A stretch of DNA of 48,060 nucleotides from JAABVY01 sp964496505 (GCA_964496505.1 CAZBZV010000028.1:1-48060); one strand, 5' to 3'. Positions 8,528 to 17,532 are shown, numbered from the stretch's first letter. Numbers and translations are program-made. Notes: generated by a model from the letters alone, not told the origin.

Positions 8528-9859
8528 TTAACGCTGATGCCTGTCGGGTACTTTACTGAATAAAATCAGACCGATTAACATCAAAACCGCCAGGCTGATT
8601 ACCGCAAACCTGTACTCTATTGTTGCCAGTGTGGCATTGGAAATATCCATGCCCAATGCGTTCAGCAGGCCCACAATCGCCTTTACAAGAGGATTTTCTG
8701 AGGTCATAACCAGAACTACGAGCCCCCAGATCAATGGGCCGATAACCGCGGCCGTTCTTCCCGATAAAGCGTAAAGCCCATAGAATAAGCCTAGTTTTTT
8801 ATCCGGTACAAGGCTGTTTAGAAGCGGACGGGCGACTGTCCAGGTCGAGCCGAGAAAAATCCCCACGAAGCATGCGGCTACCCAGAATAGGGGCTGAAAT
8901 GTTATCATGCTTATGGCCAGGAGTACCGTAATCCATCCAATAACTATAATCCTCATGGTGCGTTTGGGGCCAATTCTGTCCGAGACTTTTCCCGATATAA
9001 CAGAGCCGATTGCTGCCCAAAGTGTGGCTACAACCCATAGTTCGATTTTAAGGCGGTCCGTAAATCCGACTACTTTTTCGGCGTAAATGGCCATGAATAT
9101 GATCGCGGTTACGACCGCATCCTCGAAGAAATAATTCGATATCAGAAAACGGAATGCGCCCTTATTCTGCCGTGCCTGCTTCAGATTCTCCTTGAGATTA
9201 TTGAATGCATGCATGAATTTCATGCGCTGCTTATAGATTTTTTCAAAGGTTCTCTCCCGTATAAATAGGAATGCCGGAATAGAAAATATGAGAAAGAGGA
9301 TTGCGGTCGGGATGATTGCCGCTTCCCTGCCGGCAGGAATCCAGGGGATATTGCCTTTAACTATCGGGAATACTATAAGCAGTCCGACTATCCCGCCGAT
9401 ATAGCCAAGACCTACTCCCAGCCCGGAGGTCTGGCCGATATTCTCCCGGGATGATACTGAACGCAGAAGAGCGTTATAAAATGCTATCCCGCCCTCATAG
9501 AAGAAATTGGCGGCGCCGAAGAATATCAGGGCGATGATTATGCGTGTCCAGCGGCCATCAAAGATATAGGCGTTCAGGCCAATCAGGACTGTTGATATAA
9601 TCGATAAAAGCGTAAAACGGATCAGCCAGCTTTTCTTGTTCTGCTCGATATCCGAATAATGGCCGTAGAACGGCATCAGGAGAGCTACCATAATCATAGA
9701 TGCCGAATATGCCATGGAATAGAGAATATCCGGGCAGTTGAGATCGTCGAGAATCCAGAGGTTGAAAAACATGGTTACTATATTCATGGAGAATATAGTA
9801 TTGGCGAAATCAAAAGAAAGCCATCCAACCAGTGAAAGCTTTTCCTGCTTTGAAGGCAT
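8528..9859 (-). CDS. UMF1-type (Atg22-like) MFS transporter
   Basis: This is a 443-residue inner-membrane protein with about twelve hydrophobic segments. Its N-terminus (LVGWLSFDFANTIFSM) matches the W-x-x-Y/F-D-F-A-N-[ST]-x-F hallmark of the UMF1/Atg22-like branch of the major facilitator superfamily. It also has the family's long central loop (about residues 200-240) and a conserved GKVSDRIGPKRTM inter-helix motif. Related proteins are thought to export small solutes such as amino acids; the substrate cannot be told from sequence. The ATG at 9859 has AAGGT upstream. It follows the HD-domain gene by 13 bases and is the last gene of the run that begins at ftcD. Confidence 0.85.
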   Translation of the reverse strand: MPSKQEKLSLVGWLSFDFANTIFSMNIVTMFFNLWILDDLNCPDILYSMAYSASMIMVALLMPFYGHYSDIEQNKKSWLIRFTLLSIISTVLIGLNAYIFDGRWTRIIIALIFFGAANFFYEGGIAFYNALLRSVSSRENIGQTSGLGVGLGYIGGIVGLLIVFPIVKGNIPWIPAGREAAIIPTAILFLIFSIPAFLFIRERTFEKIYKQRMKFMHAFNNLKENLKQARQNKGAFRFLISNYFFEDAVVTAIIFMAIYAEKVVGFTDRLKIELWVVATLWAAIGSVISGKVSDRIGPKRTMRIIVIGWITVLLAISMITFQPLFWVAACFVGIFLGSTWTVARPLLNSLVPDKKLGLFYGLYALSGRTAAVIGPLIWGLVVLVMTSENPLVKAIVGLLNALGMDISNATLATIEYRFAVISLAVLMLIGLILFSKVPDRHQR

Positions 9860-9872
9860 TATAAGTTACCTT

Positions 9873-10421
9873 CTAAAATCCCAGTTCATCGGAAATCGAA
9901 CGCATGCCCTCCAAAGCGAGTCCCATAAACTGCTCCAGAGTCAAGCCCAGCTCCTCGCATTTGGCAATCGCCTCACGATCCGCACCGGCAGCGAAGCGTT
10001 TTTCCTTGAAGCGCCTGAGCATATAGCCCTCGTCAACATGCTCCAGCTTCTTCGAGGGATGCATCAGCACACCTGCCACAATCAAACCCGTTACCGGATC
10101 GGAGCAGTACAAAGCATAGTCCAGTTTCGATTCGCAGGGAATATGTCCGGGATGAGCCCTGATAGCATGCATCATCTCATCGGGAATATCATATTCCTTA
10201 AGCCATTCCTCAGTCAGGAATGTGTGCTTTTCGGGCTGCTCGACTGTTTTGGAATAGTCGAGGTCGTGAAGAAGTCCTGTCAGGCCCCAGAATTCAACAT
10301 CCTTATCGAAATGCTCGGCAAGAGCACGCATGACCGCTTCCACCGCCAGGATATGCTTGACCAGATTTTTCTGCTTGACCTTTTCCTTGACCATTTTATA
10401 TGCATCGTCACGGCTGATCAT
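9873..10421 (-). CDS. HD-domain (HDIG-type) metal-dependent phosphohydrolase
   Basis: This is a small soluble protein of about 182 residues. The HD-superfamily metal site is visible as an early histidine (VKHILAVEAVMRAL), the HD pair in GLLHDLDYSK, further histidines around HAIRAHPGHIP and a late aspartate in YCSDPVTGLI. The order matches the HDIG subfamily of phosphohydrolases; the substrate is unknown. An open frame begins 13 codons earlier, at 10460, but AGGAGG lies 4 bases before the ATG at 10421, which decides the start. That ribosome site and the start just overlap the end of the outer-membrane gene upstream. Confidence 0.85.
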   Translation of the reverse strand: MISRDDAYKMVKEKVKQKNLVKHILAVEAVMRALAEHFDKDVEFWGLTGLLHDLDYSKTVEQPEKHTFLTEEWLKEYDIPDEMMHAIRAHPGHIPCESKLDYALYCSDPVTGLIVAGVLMHPSKKLEHVDEGYMLRRFKEKRFAAGADREAIAKCEELGLTLEQFMGLALEGMRSISDELGF

Positions 10422-10429
10422 CTGACCTC

Positions 10430-12517
10430 CTAATTTCGGAAATTCCAGAGAAATCCCCACCAGATCCGTCGCCTGAGTTCGTAGTCGTAAAAATCCCGAT
10501 GGGGTTTATTAAAGACGTTATCCATATTATAGAAGATTGTCAATGTCTTAATTTTAAACTGCAACTGAGCATTCATCAGAAAATACTCTCCCACGGTCTC
10601 GGGATTGTAAGGCGATTTATAATTTTTGGAATGATATTCGCCCTCAAGTTTTGTCATAAAATAGAGATTTAATTTTGGTATATATATCCCTTTGGAAAGG
10701 GATGCATAAGCGTTATGCCGCGGTGCAAACGCCAGATTTCTTTCGCTATCCCGGTCTTCAAGGCGGCCATAGCTGTAGGCGAATCGGGATTCGATATTTA
10801 ATGGCAGTTCTGCGGCAATATCGAACCCTCCCACAATCCAATTGGCGTCGCGTTGATACGGCACCGAACCAGTAAGATTCTGGCTCCACCAGATTGAATT
10901 GGATATCTCTGCCTGTTTAAAAAATAACTTGCCCGTAAATATCCCCTGCTCGAATTGCATACCAAGCGAGTATCCCAGAAAGTCAGTGTTATCCAGCTCG
11001 CTGTTTCCTTCAAAACTGTACTGGCCATTATCCCCGGTAATCTGAAGCAGGTCGAGCTGGGGCGATTTTGCAAACAGCGAGAAATCCGAGGGCGGCTTTG
11101 TAATTCGAAAAATCTGTCCCGATAGCACAAGACATTCGCATTTGCTGTAGCTGAGCCCGCCTGCGAGAGATATATCGTTTTCGGCATATTCGCTTGCCGT
11201 TATGCTTACAGAGAGATTGATATTGAGGTTTTCTATAAGATCATACCTGCTGAAGCCCGATGCTCTAAGACCGGCATAATCCGTCTCTTCCGGTTCAAAC
11301 TCGATGCTTTTTACGAACGGCTCTATATCTATAAATGTATGCCAGTCAGATATACTGATAGAGTTTTCCAGCTTTAGCTTGTACATCTGCGAGACATGCC
11401 GGTATTTATCTTGGTCTCCCCTGACAGTTTCGGCAAATCTCTGAAAGATAAAGGCTGCCCGGTCAAGAAGCCAGAGCCTTTCTTTCATAGAAAGAGCCAA
11501 TGAAAGACCGACAAAACCCGCTTTGGATTCACCCTCGTAGTTTTCGAATTCATTTAGAAAGCGCAGATTATCATCGGTATTGAAGAATGCCAGATCAGGT
11601 TGAAGCTGGTAATTTTCACTCAACTGATAATTGCCGTAGATTCGAAAATTCTCGAGGTCTTTTTCCTGATCGTCAACATAACCGTCCGACTGCTTAAATC
11701 CGGCCGTGAAACCGATCCTTCCTCTACCTCCGATATTCCCACCGAACCTGACCATCGTATTCGAGAAGCCGAAATCGCCCTTTTGCATGTAGGCGCTGGT
11801 CAAAGCTCCCGATTCGGGATAGGCCGGTCTTAAGCAATAGGCGGCATTGATATCTTCTGTTGTTGAAAAAAGTGGATAATATATCTTTGCGGCCTGCTCA
11901 TAGCCGGTCAGCCTGCTGTCGGTAAGGCCGTTTACCGGAAGTCCGAACTGCCCGTAGTCGAAAACAAAGTCACCCAGAACAAAGCTTTGAACCGGCATGC
12001 CTCCGAATACAAGAAACTCCTTTTGCCCGTATGGACCTTTGCGGTTGAGTTTAAAACCAGCATACGGGCTTAGCGATGCCCCTGCCGAATATGAGAATTT
12101 ATCGGTATAGATTGTGTTGTTTATTTTATGCGGCAGGAATGATTGCAGAATTAAGGAATCTCTATCAAGGTATTGCACATACTCAATCGGTTTTTCGATT
12201 AATGTGTCGGTTATTACGGCTTCAGTAGTGTCGGGGGGCTCTGGTTCGGCCTCAGGCTCTGTTTGCTGTGCAGGCTCAGGCTCAGACCTGTCATCCTGAG
12301 CGAAGCGAAGGATCTCTCCCGATATAAAAAGATTCTTCGGTCGTTCCACTCCCTCAGAATGACGGATATGGGATGACTTGCAATCTATCACAGTCAATTC
12401 TATTTCTTTTGGGAGGCAATCATCGATGACTGCTTGAGCAGAAAGGATTGAAGCCGATAGAAAGAGAATTCCGGATATTAACAGAAATATTGAAGCCGAT
12501 TTATTTTTATTAGTCAT
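10430..12517 (-). CDS. TonB-dependent-receptor-like outer-membrane beta-barrel protein
   Basis: This is a 695-residue exported protein. It has a signal peptide (residues 1-28, ending SASILSAQA), a Pro/Glu-rich linker (about 77-97), a region resembling a receptor plug (about 120-230), then alternating aromatic-rich strands of a large beta-barrel to the C-terminus, with a receptor-like LTIFYNMDNVFNKPH near the end. I infer an outer-membrane uptake channel. No confident TonB box was found, and the last residue is Asn rather than the usual Phe. Residues 53-76 are encoded by a dispersed palindromic repeat that has entered the frame. The ATG overlaps the stop of the ECF S-component gene, so the two are coupled and may share a substrate. 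A simple porin is the main alternative. Confidence 0.6.
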   Translation of the reverse strand: MTNKNKSASIFLLISGILFLSASILSAQAVIDDCLPKEIELTVIDCKSSHIRHSEGVERPKNLFISGEILRFAQDDRSEPEPAQQTEPEAEPEPPDTTEAVITDTLIEKPIEYVQYLDRDSLILQSFLPHKINNTIYTDKFSYSAGASLSPYAGFKLNRKGPYGQKEFLVFGGMPVQSFVLGDFVFDYGQFGLPVNGLTDSRLTGYEQAAKIYYPLFSTTEDINAAYCLRPAYPESGALTSAYMQKGDFGFSNTMVRFGGNIGGRGRIGFTAGFKQSDGYVDDQEKDLENFRIYGNYQLSENYQLQPDLAFFNTDDNLRFLNEFENYEGESKAGFVGLSLALSMKERLWLLDRAAFIFQRFAETVRGDQDKYRHVSQMYKLKLENSISISDWHTFIDIEPFVKSIEFEPEETDYAGLRASGFSRYDLIENLNINLSVSITASEYAENDISLAGGLSYSKCECLVLSGQIFRITKPPSDFSLFAKSPQLDLLQITGDNGQYSFEGNSELDNTDFLGYSLGMQFEQGIFTGKLFFKQAEISNSIWWSQNLTGSVPYQRDANWIVGGFDIAAELPLNIESRFAYSYGRLEDRDSERNLAFAPRHNAYASLSKGIYIPKLNLYFMTKLEGEYHSKNYKSPYNPETVGEYFLMNAQLQFKIKTLTIFYNMDNVFNKPHRDFYDYELRRRIWWGFLWNFRN
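12289..12364. repeat. Dispersed palindromic 'HSERSEES'-type repeat inside a coding sequence
   Basis: The left arm (TCATCCTGAGCGAAGCGAAG, then GATCT, from 12291) and the right arm (AGATTCTTCGG...CTCAGAATGA, ending about 12362) are imperfect inverted copies of one unit. The unit is recognisable by its usual translation H-S-E-(R/G)-x-E and L-R-F-A-Q-D-D. It lies in frame in the outer-membrane barrel gene and supplies protein residues of about 53-76. The arms point with their 'TCAT' ends outward. A second element is at 20917-20992. Confidence 0.8.
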
Positions 12518-13041
12518 ACCCTCTTCACAAACTCCCGCAAGGATTTGTTTAACGGAGTCAGTAGAGAGAAGATAATTATATTCGAAACGATTGTCAGTAT
12601 TGAAAAGCCCAAACTTATCAAAAATCTTTCCCGAAAGGGGCCGAAAAGGAGTGCATCGGCCAATGATACCGCACCCATGTAGATAGATGTCGAAGCAAAG
12701 CCCCAGAAACCGTAGAGCATATATGTGCGCCAGTCATTGAGCCTTACCGGGAAAATATTTCGCGCCAAAGCGCCGATCAAGCCTGTCACGCCTCCGCCCA
12801 ATATCTGCACTGCCAGAAGCGGGAGCATAGCCATGCCAAACGGGCTGAAGTAGGAAATCAGGAAGAATCCCAGACCGCCGGATAAAAATCCCCATCTGGG
12901 ACCGAGGATATATCCGGCCAGGAATATAATAAAAAATGCCGGGGAGACATTGGGCACGATCAACATAAACAAATTAGATACATATGCCAGCCCGGCAAAC
13001 AAAGCTGTAAATACAAGGGATTTGGTATAACCCTGTGTCAT
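12514..13041 (-). CDS. ECF transporter S component (substrate-binding membrane subunit)
   Basis: This is a 175-residue, very hydrophobic protein with about six membrane segments. It has the shape of an energy-coupling-factor S component: a first helix with SLVFTALFAGLAYVSNL, a GYILGPRWGFLSGGLGFFL block typical of vitamin and precursor S components, then VTGLIGALARNIFP. S components capture a vitamin, vitamin precursor or metal and dock on a shared EcfT/EcfA module, which is not in this window. The specificity cannot be assigned. Its ATG overlaps the stop of the metalloprotease gene, and its own stop overlaps the ATG of the outer-membrane barrel gene. This places inner- and outer-membrane steps side by side. 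Confidence 0.75.
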   Translation of the reverse strand: MTQGYTKSLVFTALFAGLAYVSNLFMLIVPNVSPAFFIIFLAGYILGPRWGFLSGGLGFFLISYFSPFGMAMLPLLAVQILGGGVTGLIGALARNIFPVRLNDWRTYMLYGFWGFASTSIYMGAVSLADALLFGPFRERFLISLGFSILTIVSNIIIFSLLTPLNKSLREFVKRV

Positions 13042-14969
13042 TCTATAACGGCAACTTTTAGGACCTTGTTGACATCTCCGGCGGAAACATAGATGAGATA
13101 CATACCTGAAGCAACCATGTCGCCGGCCTCATTAAGACCGTTCCAGCCGAGGATTTCCTTGTTACGGTTTGTCTCAACCTCTTTTTCGATAATCTTCTCA
13201 CCTGAGATAGTGTAAACCTGCATCTTAATTGGCTGCGGTACCGGCTGAGTCACCTCAACATAAAGATCCTGTCCTCCGGATTGTGAAAGCACATACGGAT
13301 TCGGATAGGCATCGGAAATGATAACGGTTTCTATGGGCTCCGAGGTATCGGCAACATTGAGGTTGAATGTGCAGGGGCCAATATAATCGATATTGGGAAT
13401 AGGGACAGCAAATGGCGATAAAACAAGAACGATTTCATCGTATTGCTGTAGTAGTTCATGCTCTAAAACGATTTTGGATGTGTCAGCGGCATATATTACA
13501 GGATCTACATAGACGGGCTGCATTGGTACATGCGGATTGAAGGCGATGATACGATTATTCCATGTGATATCGAAATCTATACGGGCAACCCTGTCCATTG
13601 GCAGGCCCTTAAAATTTATCGTAAGGCTCGAATCAAGCTGATCCGTGCCCGTGAAACGGACATAGTATCCACCCATTCCCTGTGGGAAGTACTTGAATTC
13701 GTCAGTACCGAGATCAAATTCAAAGGGATAGCTGTTGAAGCTGATAATATTATGAAAATACTCACTGCCTTCTCTTACGGAGTCTGGAACCTGAATCGGG
13801 TCTCCTTTGCTATCGATGTAACCCGCGGCTTCTTCAAAGCCAAATCCCTGCCTTGCACGAATTCCTGTAAAGTAATTCCAGATATAAAGCTCGGAGAGAG
13901 CCTCCCCAAAAGTATATTCTCCTGCCGAAAATTGCTCAATTGCATCCGAAAAACCATTTTTGATAACATTAGGCCCTATTTGGGCCTCACATTTATCCCA
14001 GATATCTCTGATTATATCGCGGCCCCATTTATCGCTCAGATACTTTGGCCAGAGCACCGCACCATATTGATAAAGTCCGGGGGTATGCGTATAAAGAGAT
14101 CGGTGCATATAAGAAAGATATGCAGGTAAATAGTTATAGTAATCATTTATATCATCGTAGATTTCCTCTTCCATCCATACAGCAGACATCTCAAGCCAGT
14201 GATGGCGATCCAGTCGATCTTCAAATTCCAGGGCATCATAGCCGAATTGAGTTACATGAAAAAATTCATGTCCCGCGGTCACCCTTACCGCATCCAGAGG
14301 GCGCTCGGCATATATTTCTATCTCGTTATAATCATTATCGAGTGCCTGAAAGGCCGTGGAGTACTGCCCGCCTGTGCCGAACTGCCTGTCCGGGAAGGTT
14401 ACGCCGTAAGCATTACCCCAGCCCACGGTAGCAAGGTCCACAAGGTATACGTCAAAACGAGCATCCCCGCCCTCAGGATAGAAGTCATCTGTTGGAGGAT
14501 CGTCATATCCAAGTGTATCCATCTGGTATTCATAGACATAATCAAAAATTACTGCTGTGCTTTCCACATACTCAGGTACGCCCGTTGTTGGATTTATGCC
14601 AAGATTTTCATCGGTTCTGGCAGCATGCACACCTTCTGTGGCATAGTGAATAAGGAAATATCCTTTGGGGGAGCCATAGGCCTCCGGGGCCTCTTCTTCA
14701 TATCTTTCATTTAAAAAGGCCAGCCAGGCCTGCTGAGTTTTGGGGGAGGCATTTTTTACCTGCTGAGCGACTGACATCACAAGAGGTGTCCCGCACTTTT
14801 CCATTTCCGCCTCCATGCTGTCGCTGATGAGGCTGATATCCTCTTCGCCGCGCCAAATCATTATCTGCTGGTAAAGCTCGGCATCCTGTTCAGCGGATAA
14901 CTGTTCAGATAAAAGAGTCGATGTGCAAAACGAAAAAAATATCGCCGCTAATAATATTGCTTTCTTCAC
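13038..14969 (-). CDS. Secreted MXAN_6640-like metalloprotease with C-terminal sorting domain
   Basis: This is a 643-residue exported protein with a signal peptide (residues 1-20). A zinc-peptidase motif HEFFH is at 234-238 (TAGHEFFHVTQFGYD). A downstream WLEMSAVWMEEEIYDDIND (258-276) carries acidic residues where gluzincins have their third ligand; this arrangement matches the family annotated as MXAN_6640-type putative metalloproteases. Residues of about 548-643 form a T9SS type A/FlgD-like domain (YPNPYVL near its start, VYTISGEKI, then WNGLNEAGDMVASGMY), a signal for surface delivery in FCB bacteria. Protease activity is inferred, not shown. It lies 13 bases after the PHP gene and overlaps the S-component gene. 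Confidence 0.75.
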   Translation of the reverse strand: MKKAILLAAIFFSFCTSTLLSEQLSAEQDAELYQQIMIWRGEEDISLISDSMEAEMEKCGTPLVMSVAQQVKNASPKTQQAWLAFLNERYEEEAPEAYGSPKGYFLIHYATEGVHAARTDENLGINPTTGVPEYVESTAVIFDYVYEYQMDTLGYDDPPTDDFYPEGGDARFDVYLVDLATVGWGNAYGVTFPDRQFGTGGQYSTAFQALDNDYNEIEIYAERPLDAVRVTAGHEFFHVTQFGYDALEFEDRLDRHHWLEMSAVWMEEEIYDDINDYYNYLPAYLSYMHRSLYTHTPGLYQYGAVLWPKYLSDKWGRDIIRDIWDKCEAQIGPNVIKNGFSDAIEQFSAGEYTFGEALSELYIWNYFTGIRARQGFGFEEAAGYIDSKGDPIQVPDSVREGSEYFHNIISFNSYPFEFDLGTDEFKYFPQGMGGYYVRFTGTDQLDSSLTINFKGLPMDRVARIDFDITWNNRIIAFNPHVPMQPVYVDPVIYAADTSKIVLEHELLQQYDEIVLVLSPFAVPIPNIDYIGPCTFNLNVADTSEPIETVIISDAYPNPYVLSQSGGQDLYVEVTQPVPQPIKMQVYTISGEKIIEKEVETNRNKEILGWNGLNEAGDMVASGMYLIYVSAGDVNKVLKVAVIE

Positions 14970-14982
14970 GGTTGCTCCTAAT

Positions 14983-15807
14983 TCATTGATACTTTTCTTT
15001 TACCTTTAACAAGTTCTTATAGCATTTGTGCGGCACCTTCTGGGTGCCGATAAGTATCCTTTCTCGTCGTGCATGGCAGTCGGAACCACCTGTATATATT
15101 ATATCGTGTTTTTTTGCCAGATCAATATAATGACGGCTGGTTCTTATATCGTGAAGGGGATGGAAAGCCTCGATACCGTCCAGTCCCATCTCGATAAAAT
15201 CATCCAGAAAATAGTCCTTTCCTACCGGTCCCGGATGAGCCCAGATCGCAACTCCGTGGGATTTATGAATCAGATCAATCGCCTCTTGGGGAGTAAGATA
15301 TTTCTTGGGGACGTAAGCAGGGGCATGATAACCGAGATATCTTGCAAATGCTTCATCCAGAGTCAGAACATACTCCTCTTTAACCAGGGCATCGGCCACA
15401 TGCGGCCGCCCCATAACAGATTGACCTGCTACCTTTTTTACAGTCTCCATGGACAGATCGATCCCAAGTTCGTTCAACTTTTTTACGATCGCCTCTCCCC
15501 TTTTTAAACGCTCCCGGCGAAAAAAGTCGATCTTTTTCCGAAAGTTCTCATGTTCCAGGTTGATATGATAGCCCAGAATATGAAAGTCAGTAGATTTCCA
15601 TGAAGTCGACAGCTCAACACCGGGTATGAGGGTTATGTCCTTGTCTTCTATATATTTAGACAAGATAGAATGGGCCTGAACGGTGTCATGATCCGTTATG
15701 GACAGGAACTTTATGCCATTCTTGATACAAAAGTCGATAACCGCCTCAGGCCACAAAAGCCCGTCCGAGCAGTTTGTATGAACGTGCAGATCTACCGGAT
15801 TTCTCAT
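14983..15807 (-). CDS. PHP-domain phosphoesterase (RNase AM/TrpH-like)
   Basis: This 274-residue soluble protein has the PHP metal-binding motifs: DLHVHTNCSDG (residues 6-16), SITDHDT, GVELS, a later IWAHPGP and a final GGSDCHA. The GRPHVADALV block in the middle is typical of the branch that includes E. coli RNase AM (YciV/TrpH). Members of that branch act as 3',5'-nucleoside bisphosphate phosphatases and trim RNA 5' ends. The exact substrate here is inferred. The ATG overlaps the stop of the formiminotransferase gene. Confidence 0.85.
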   Translation of the reverse strand: MRNPVDLHVHTNCSDGLLWPEAVIDFCIKNGIKFLSITDHDTVQAHSILSKYIEDKDITLIPGVELSTSWKSTDFHILGYHINLEHENFRKKIDFFRRERLKRGEAIVKKLNELGIDLSMETVKKVAGQSVMGRPHVADALVKEEYVLTLDEAFARYLGYHAPAYVPKKYLTPQEAIDLIHKSHGVAIWAHPGPVGKDYFLDDFIEMGLDGIEAFHPLHDIRTSRHYIDLAKKHDIIYTGGSDCHARRERILIGTQKVPHKCYKNLLKVKEKYQ

Positions 15808-17336
15808 AGCCTTGATATAACATCATTTTCTATCTTCTGTGCCAATTCTACGGCATCATTGCGTATTTTTTCGGCTTTTTCCCGAATTTCATTTTTAATC
15901 GATTCATCCTCGATTCCCGGAATATTGATCTTCACATTCATATAAGCGCCGATAACAGCAGTTCTTCCGGCCAGAGATGATACCCCGGCATCGGAAAGTG
16001 AGTTGACATTTCCTTTCTCAGCAACGATTTGCGAGCATTTTATAGCCTCGTATGAGAGCTCCATGACCTTAAGCGGTATACGAGTAGCATTGATTGTCGC
16101 TTTCTGGATGGCTTTGTTACGCTCATCCTTTTGTGCATCGGTATCCTTGGGCATTTTCATTGCCGCCATAACGTCATCAAACGCTTTGGCGTCCTCAGCA
16201 ATAAGATTGAACAGTTCCTCTTTCAGGCCGTCAGCTTTCATCATTATCTCGGAAAGCTCGTCTTTAACATCTTCATACTTTTTCTTGTTGACCGTCAGAC
16301 GGCAGACCATACCTGCCAGTGCTCCTGCCAGTGATCCGGCGCAGGCCGAGACCGAACCTCCGCCCGGCGCGGGAGCCTGCGAGGCTACGGCCTCGATAAA
16401 TTCCTTGATCCCGCCTTCACGTGAGGCTGCTTCAGAGGCCTGCTGCAGCTTCTCCTCCAGAATTTGATCCTTTGTGAAATTCTCCAGTTGAAGATAATGT
16501 TTGGCACAGTTTATCAGCGCCTGGTTGGGGACAAGCCCGACAATCTCTGAGGAATATATGGAGGTGCCCCATCTTTTGGCCTCGGATTCGATGGTATTGA
16601 ATACGCGATAGATGGGTGTCCGCAGGTAATGAACCAGATTCATCGAAACTTGTGCCATATTACGGTCTTTTATCTCGAATCCAAGCGCCTTGCAGTAGGC
16701 ATATCCGCCCCAGTTGCTCCTGATCGCCTTAGCGATTTTCTTGGCGATTTTGACATCAGGCGTGTTCAGGTAAACATTGAAGGCTACCAGCGGGAAACGT
16801 ACCCCCACAGCGGTACATCCTGCCTGGGGGTGAACCTTGGAGGGGCCGTAGTCCGGCTTTCTCTCCGGGACAGTCTCTATTTCCTTTGCAATTACCTCAT
16901 ACTCACCCTTGCGAATTTCGGCCAGATTCACCCTCTCGGGACGGGTGGCGGCATCCTCATAGAGATAAATCGGTATCTCAAGCTCGGTTGACACTCGCTC
17001 TGCGAGCTGCTTGGCAAGCGCAATCGCTTCCTCCTGAGAGACCTCAGAGACAGGCACAAAAGGGACTACATCGGTGGCGCCCATACGGGGATGTTCTCCC
17101 TTATGCGTTCTCAGATCTATAACCTCCGAGGCCTTTTTCATGGCCCTGAAAGCCGCCTCGACTGCCGCATCGGGAGGTCCTACATACGTTACCACTGCAC
17201 GGTTGTGATCCGCATCCATCTCTTTATCTAAGAGCACGCAGCCATTAACCGAGGTGATTTCATCGACGATTTGCTGCAGTACTTCCGGTCTTCTGCCTTC
17301 AGAGAAATTGGGGATTACTTCCACTAACTTTGCCAT
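15804..17336 (-). CDS. ftcD: Fused glutamate formimidoyltransferase / formimidoyl-THF cyclodeaminase
   Basis: This bifunctional enzyme moves the formimino group of formiminoglutamate to tetrahydrofolate and then releases ammonia to give methenyl-THF, linking histidine breakdown to one-carbon metabolism. The N-terminal transferase half (about residues 1-300) shows VIPNFSEGRRPEV, DADHNRAVVTYVG and GEHPRMGATDVVPFVPV. The C-terminal cyclodeaminase half (about 310-510) shows APAPGGGSVSACAGSLAGAL. Such fusions are well known in animals and some bacteria. No other histidine-degradation gene is in the window, so a more general folate role is possible. The ATG at 17336 follows GGAGGAG. It is the first gene of its operon. 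Confidence 0.93.
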   Translation of the reverse strand: MAKLVEVIPNFSEGRRPEVLQQIVDEITSVNGCVLLDKEMDADHNRAVVTYVGPPDAAVEAAFRAMKKASEVIDLRTHKGEHPRMGATDVVPFVPVSEVSQEEAIALAKQLAERVSTELEIPIYLYEDAATRPERVNLAEIRKGEYEVIAKEIETVPERKPDYGPSKVHPQAGCTAVGVRFPLVAFNVYLNTPDVKIAKKIAKAIRSNWGGYAYCKALGFEIKDRNMAQVSMNLVHYLRTPIYRVFNTIESEAKRWGTSIYSSEIVGLVPNQALINCAKHYLQLENFTKDQILEEKLQQASEAASREGGIKEFIEAVASQAPAPGGGSVSACAGSLAGALAGMVCRLTVNKKKYEDVKDELSEIMMKADGLKEELFNLIAEDAKAFDDVMAAMKMPKDTDAQKDERNKAIQKATINATRIPLKVMELSYEAIKCSQIVAEKGNVNSLSDAGVSSLAGRTAVIGAYMNVKINIPGIEDESIKNEIREKAEKIRNDAVELAQKIENDVISRL

Positions 17337-17425
17337 CTCTCCTCCGCCTTTCCTTGATTTTTGGCCAGCATGAGAAAAAGCTGAAAAATATTCATTTTTG
17401 CGTTTTCACTTCAAATTAACCGCTA

Positions 17426-17454
17426 AATATATGGAAAACGGGTGTTCCTGTAAA
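17426..17454 (-). promoter_or_regulatory. Predicted promoter of the ftcD operon
   Basis: Read on the minus strand, TTTACA (plus 17449-17454, 5 of 6) and TATATT (plus 17426-17431, 5 of 6) are separated by 17 bases. A start near 17419 would leave an 83-base leader before ftcD. The site lies just downstream of the terminator of the preceding gene, which supports a new transcription unit. Confidence 0.6.
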
Positions 17455-17479
17455 GCAGTAAGACCATGAATTTTATGTT

Positions 17480-17512
17480 AAAAAAGCCCGCCTGAATTCT
17501 CTCAGGCGGGCT
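17480..17512 (-). terminator. Intrinsic terminator after the dockerin-protein gene
   Basis: A perfect 11-bp stem (AGCCCGCCTGA at 17485-17495 with TCAGGCGGGCT at 17502-17512) encloses a 6-base loop. On the minus strand it is followed by a run of six T. It lies 20 bases beyond the stop codon at 17533. Confidence 0.92.
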
Positions 17513-17532
17513 GGAATTATCAGAAATGTATT

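Noticed and set aside
9738..10433. Plus-strand open frame of 231 codons opposite the MFS and HD genes
   Set aside because: Covers two genes of known families on the other strand and has no domain signature.
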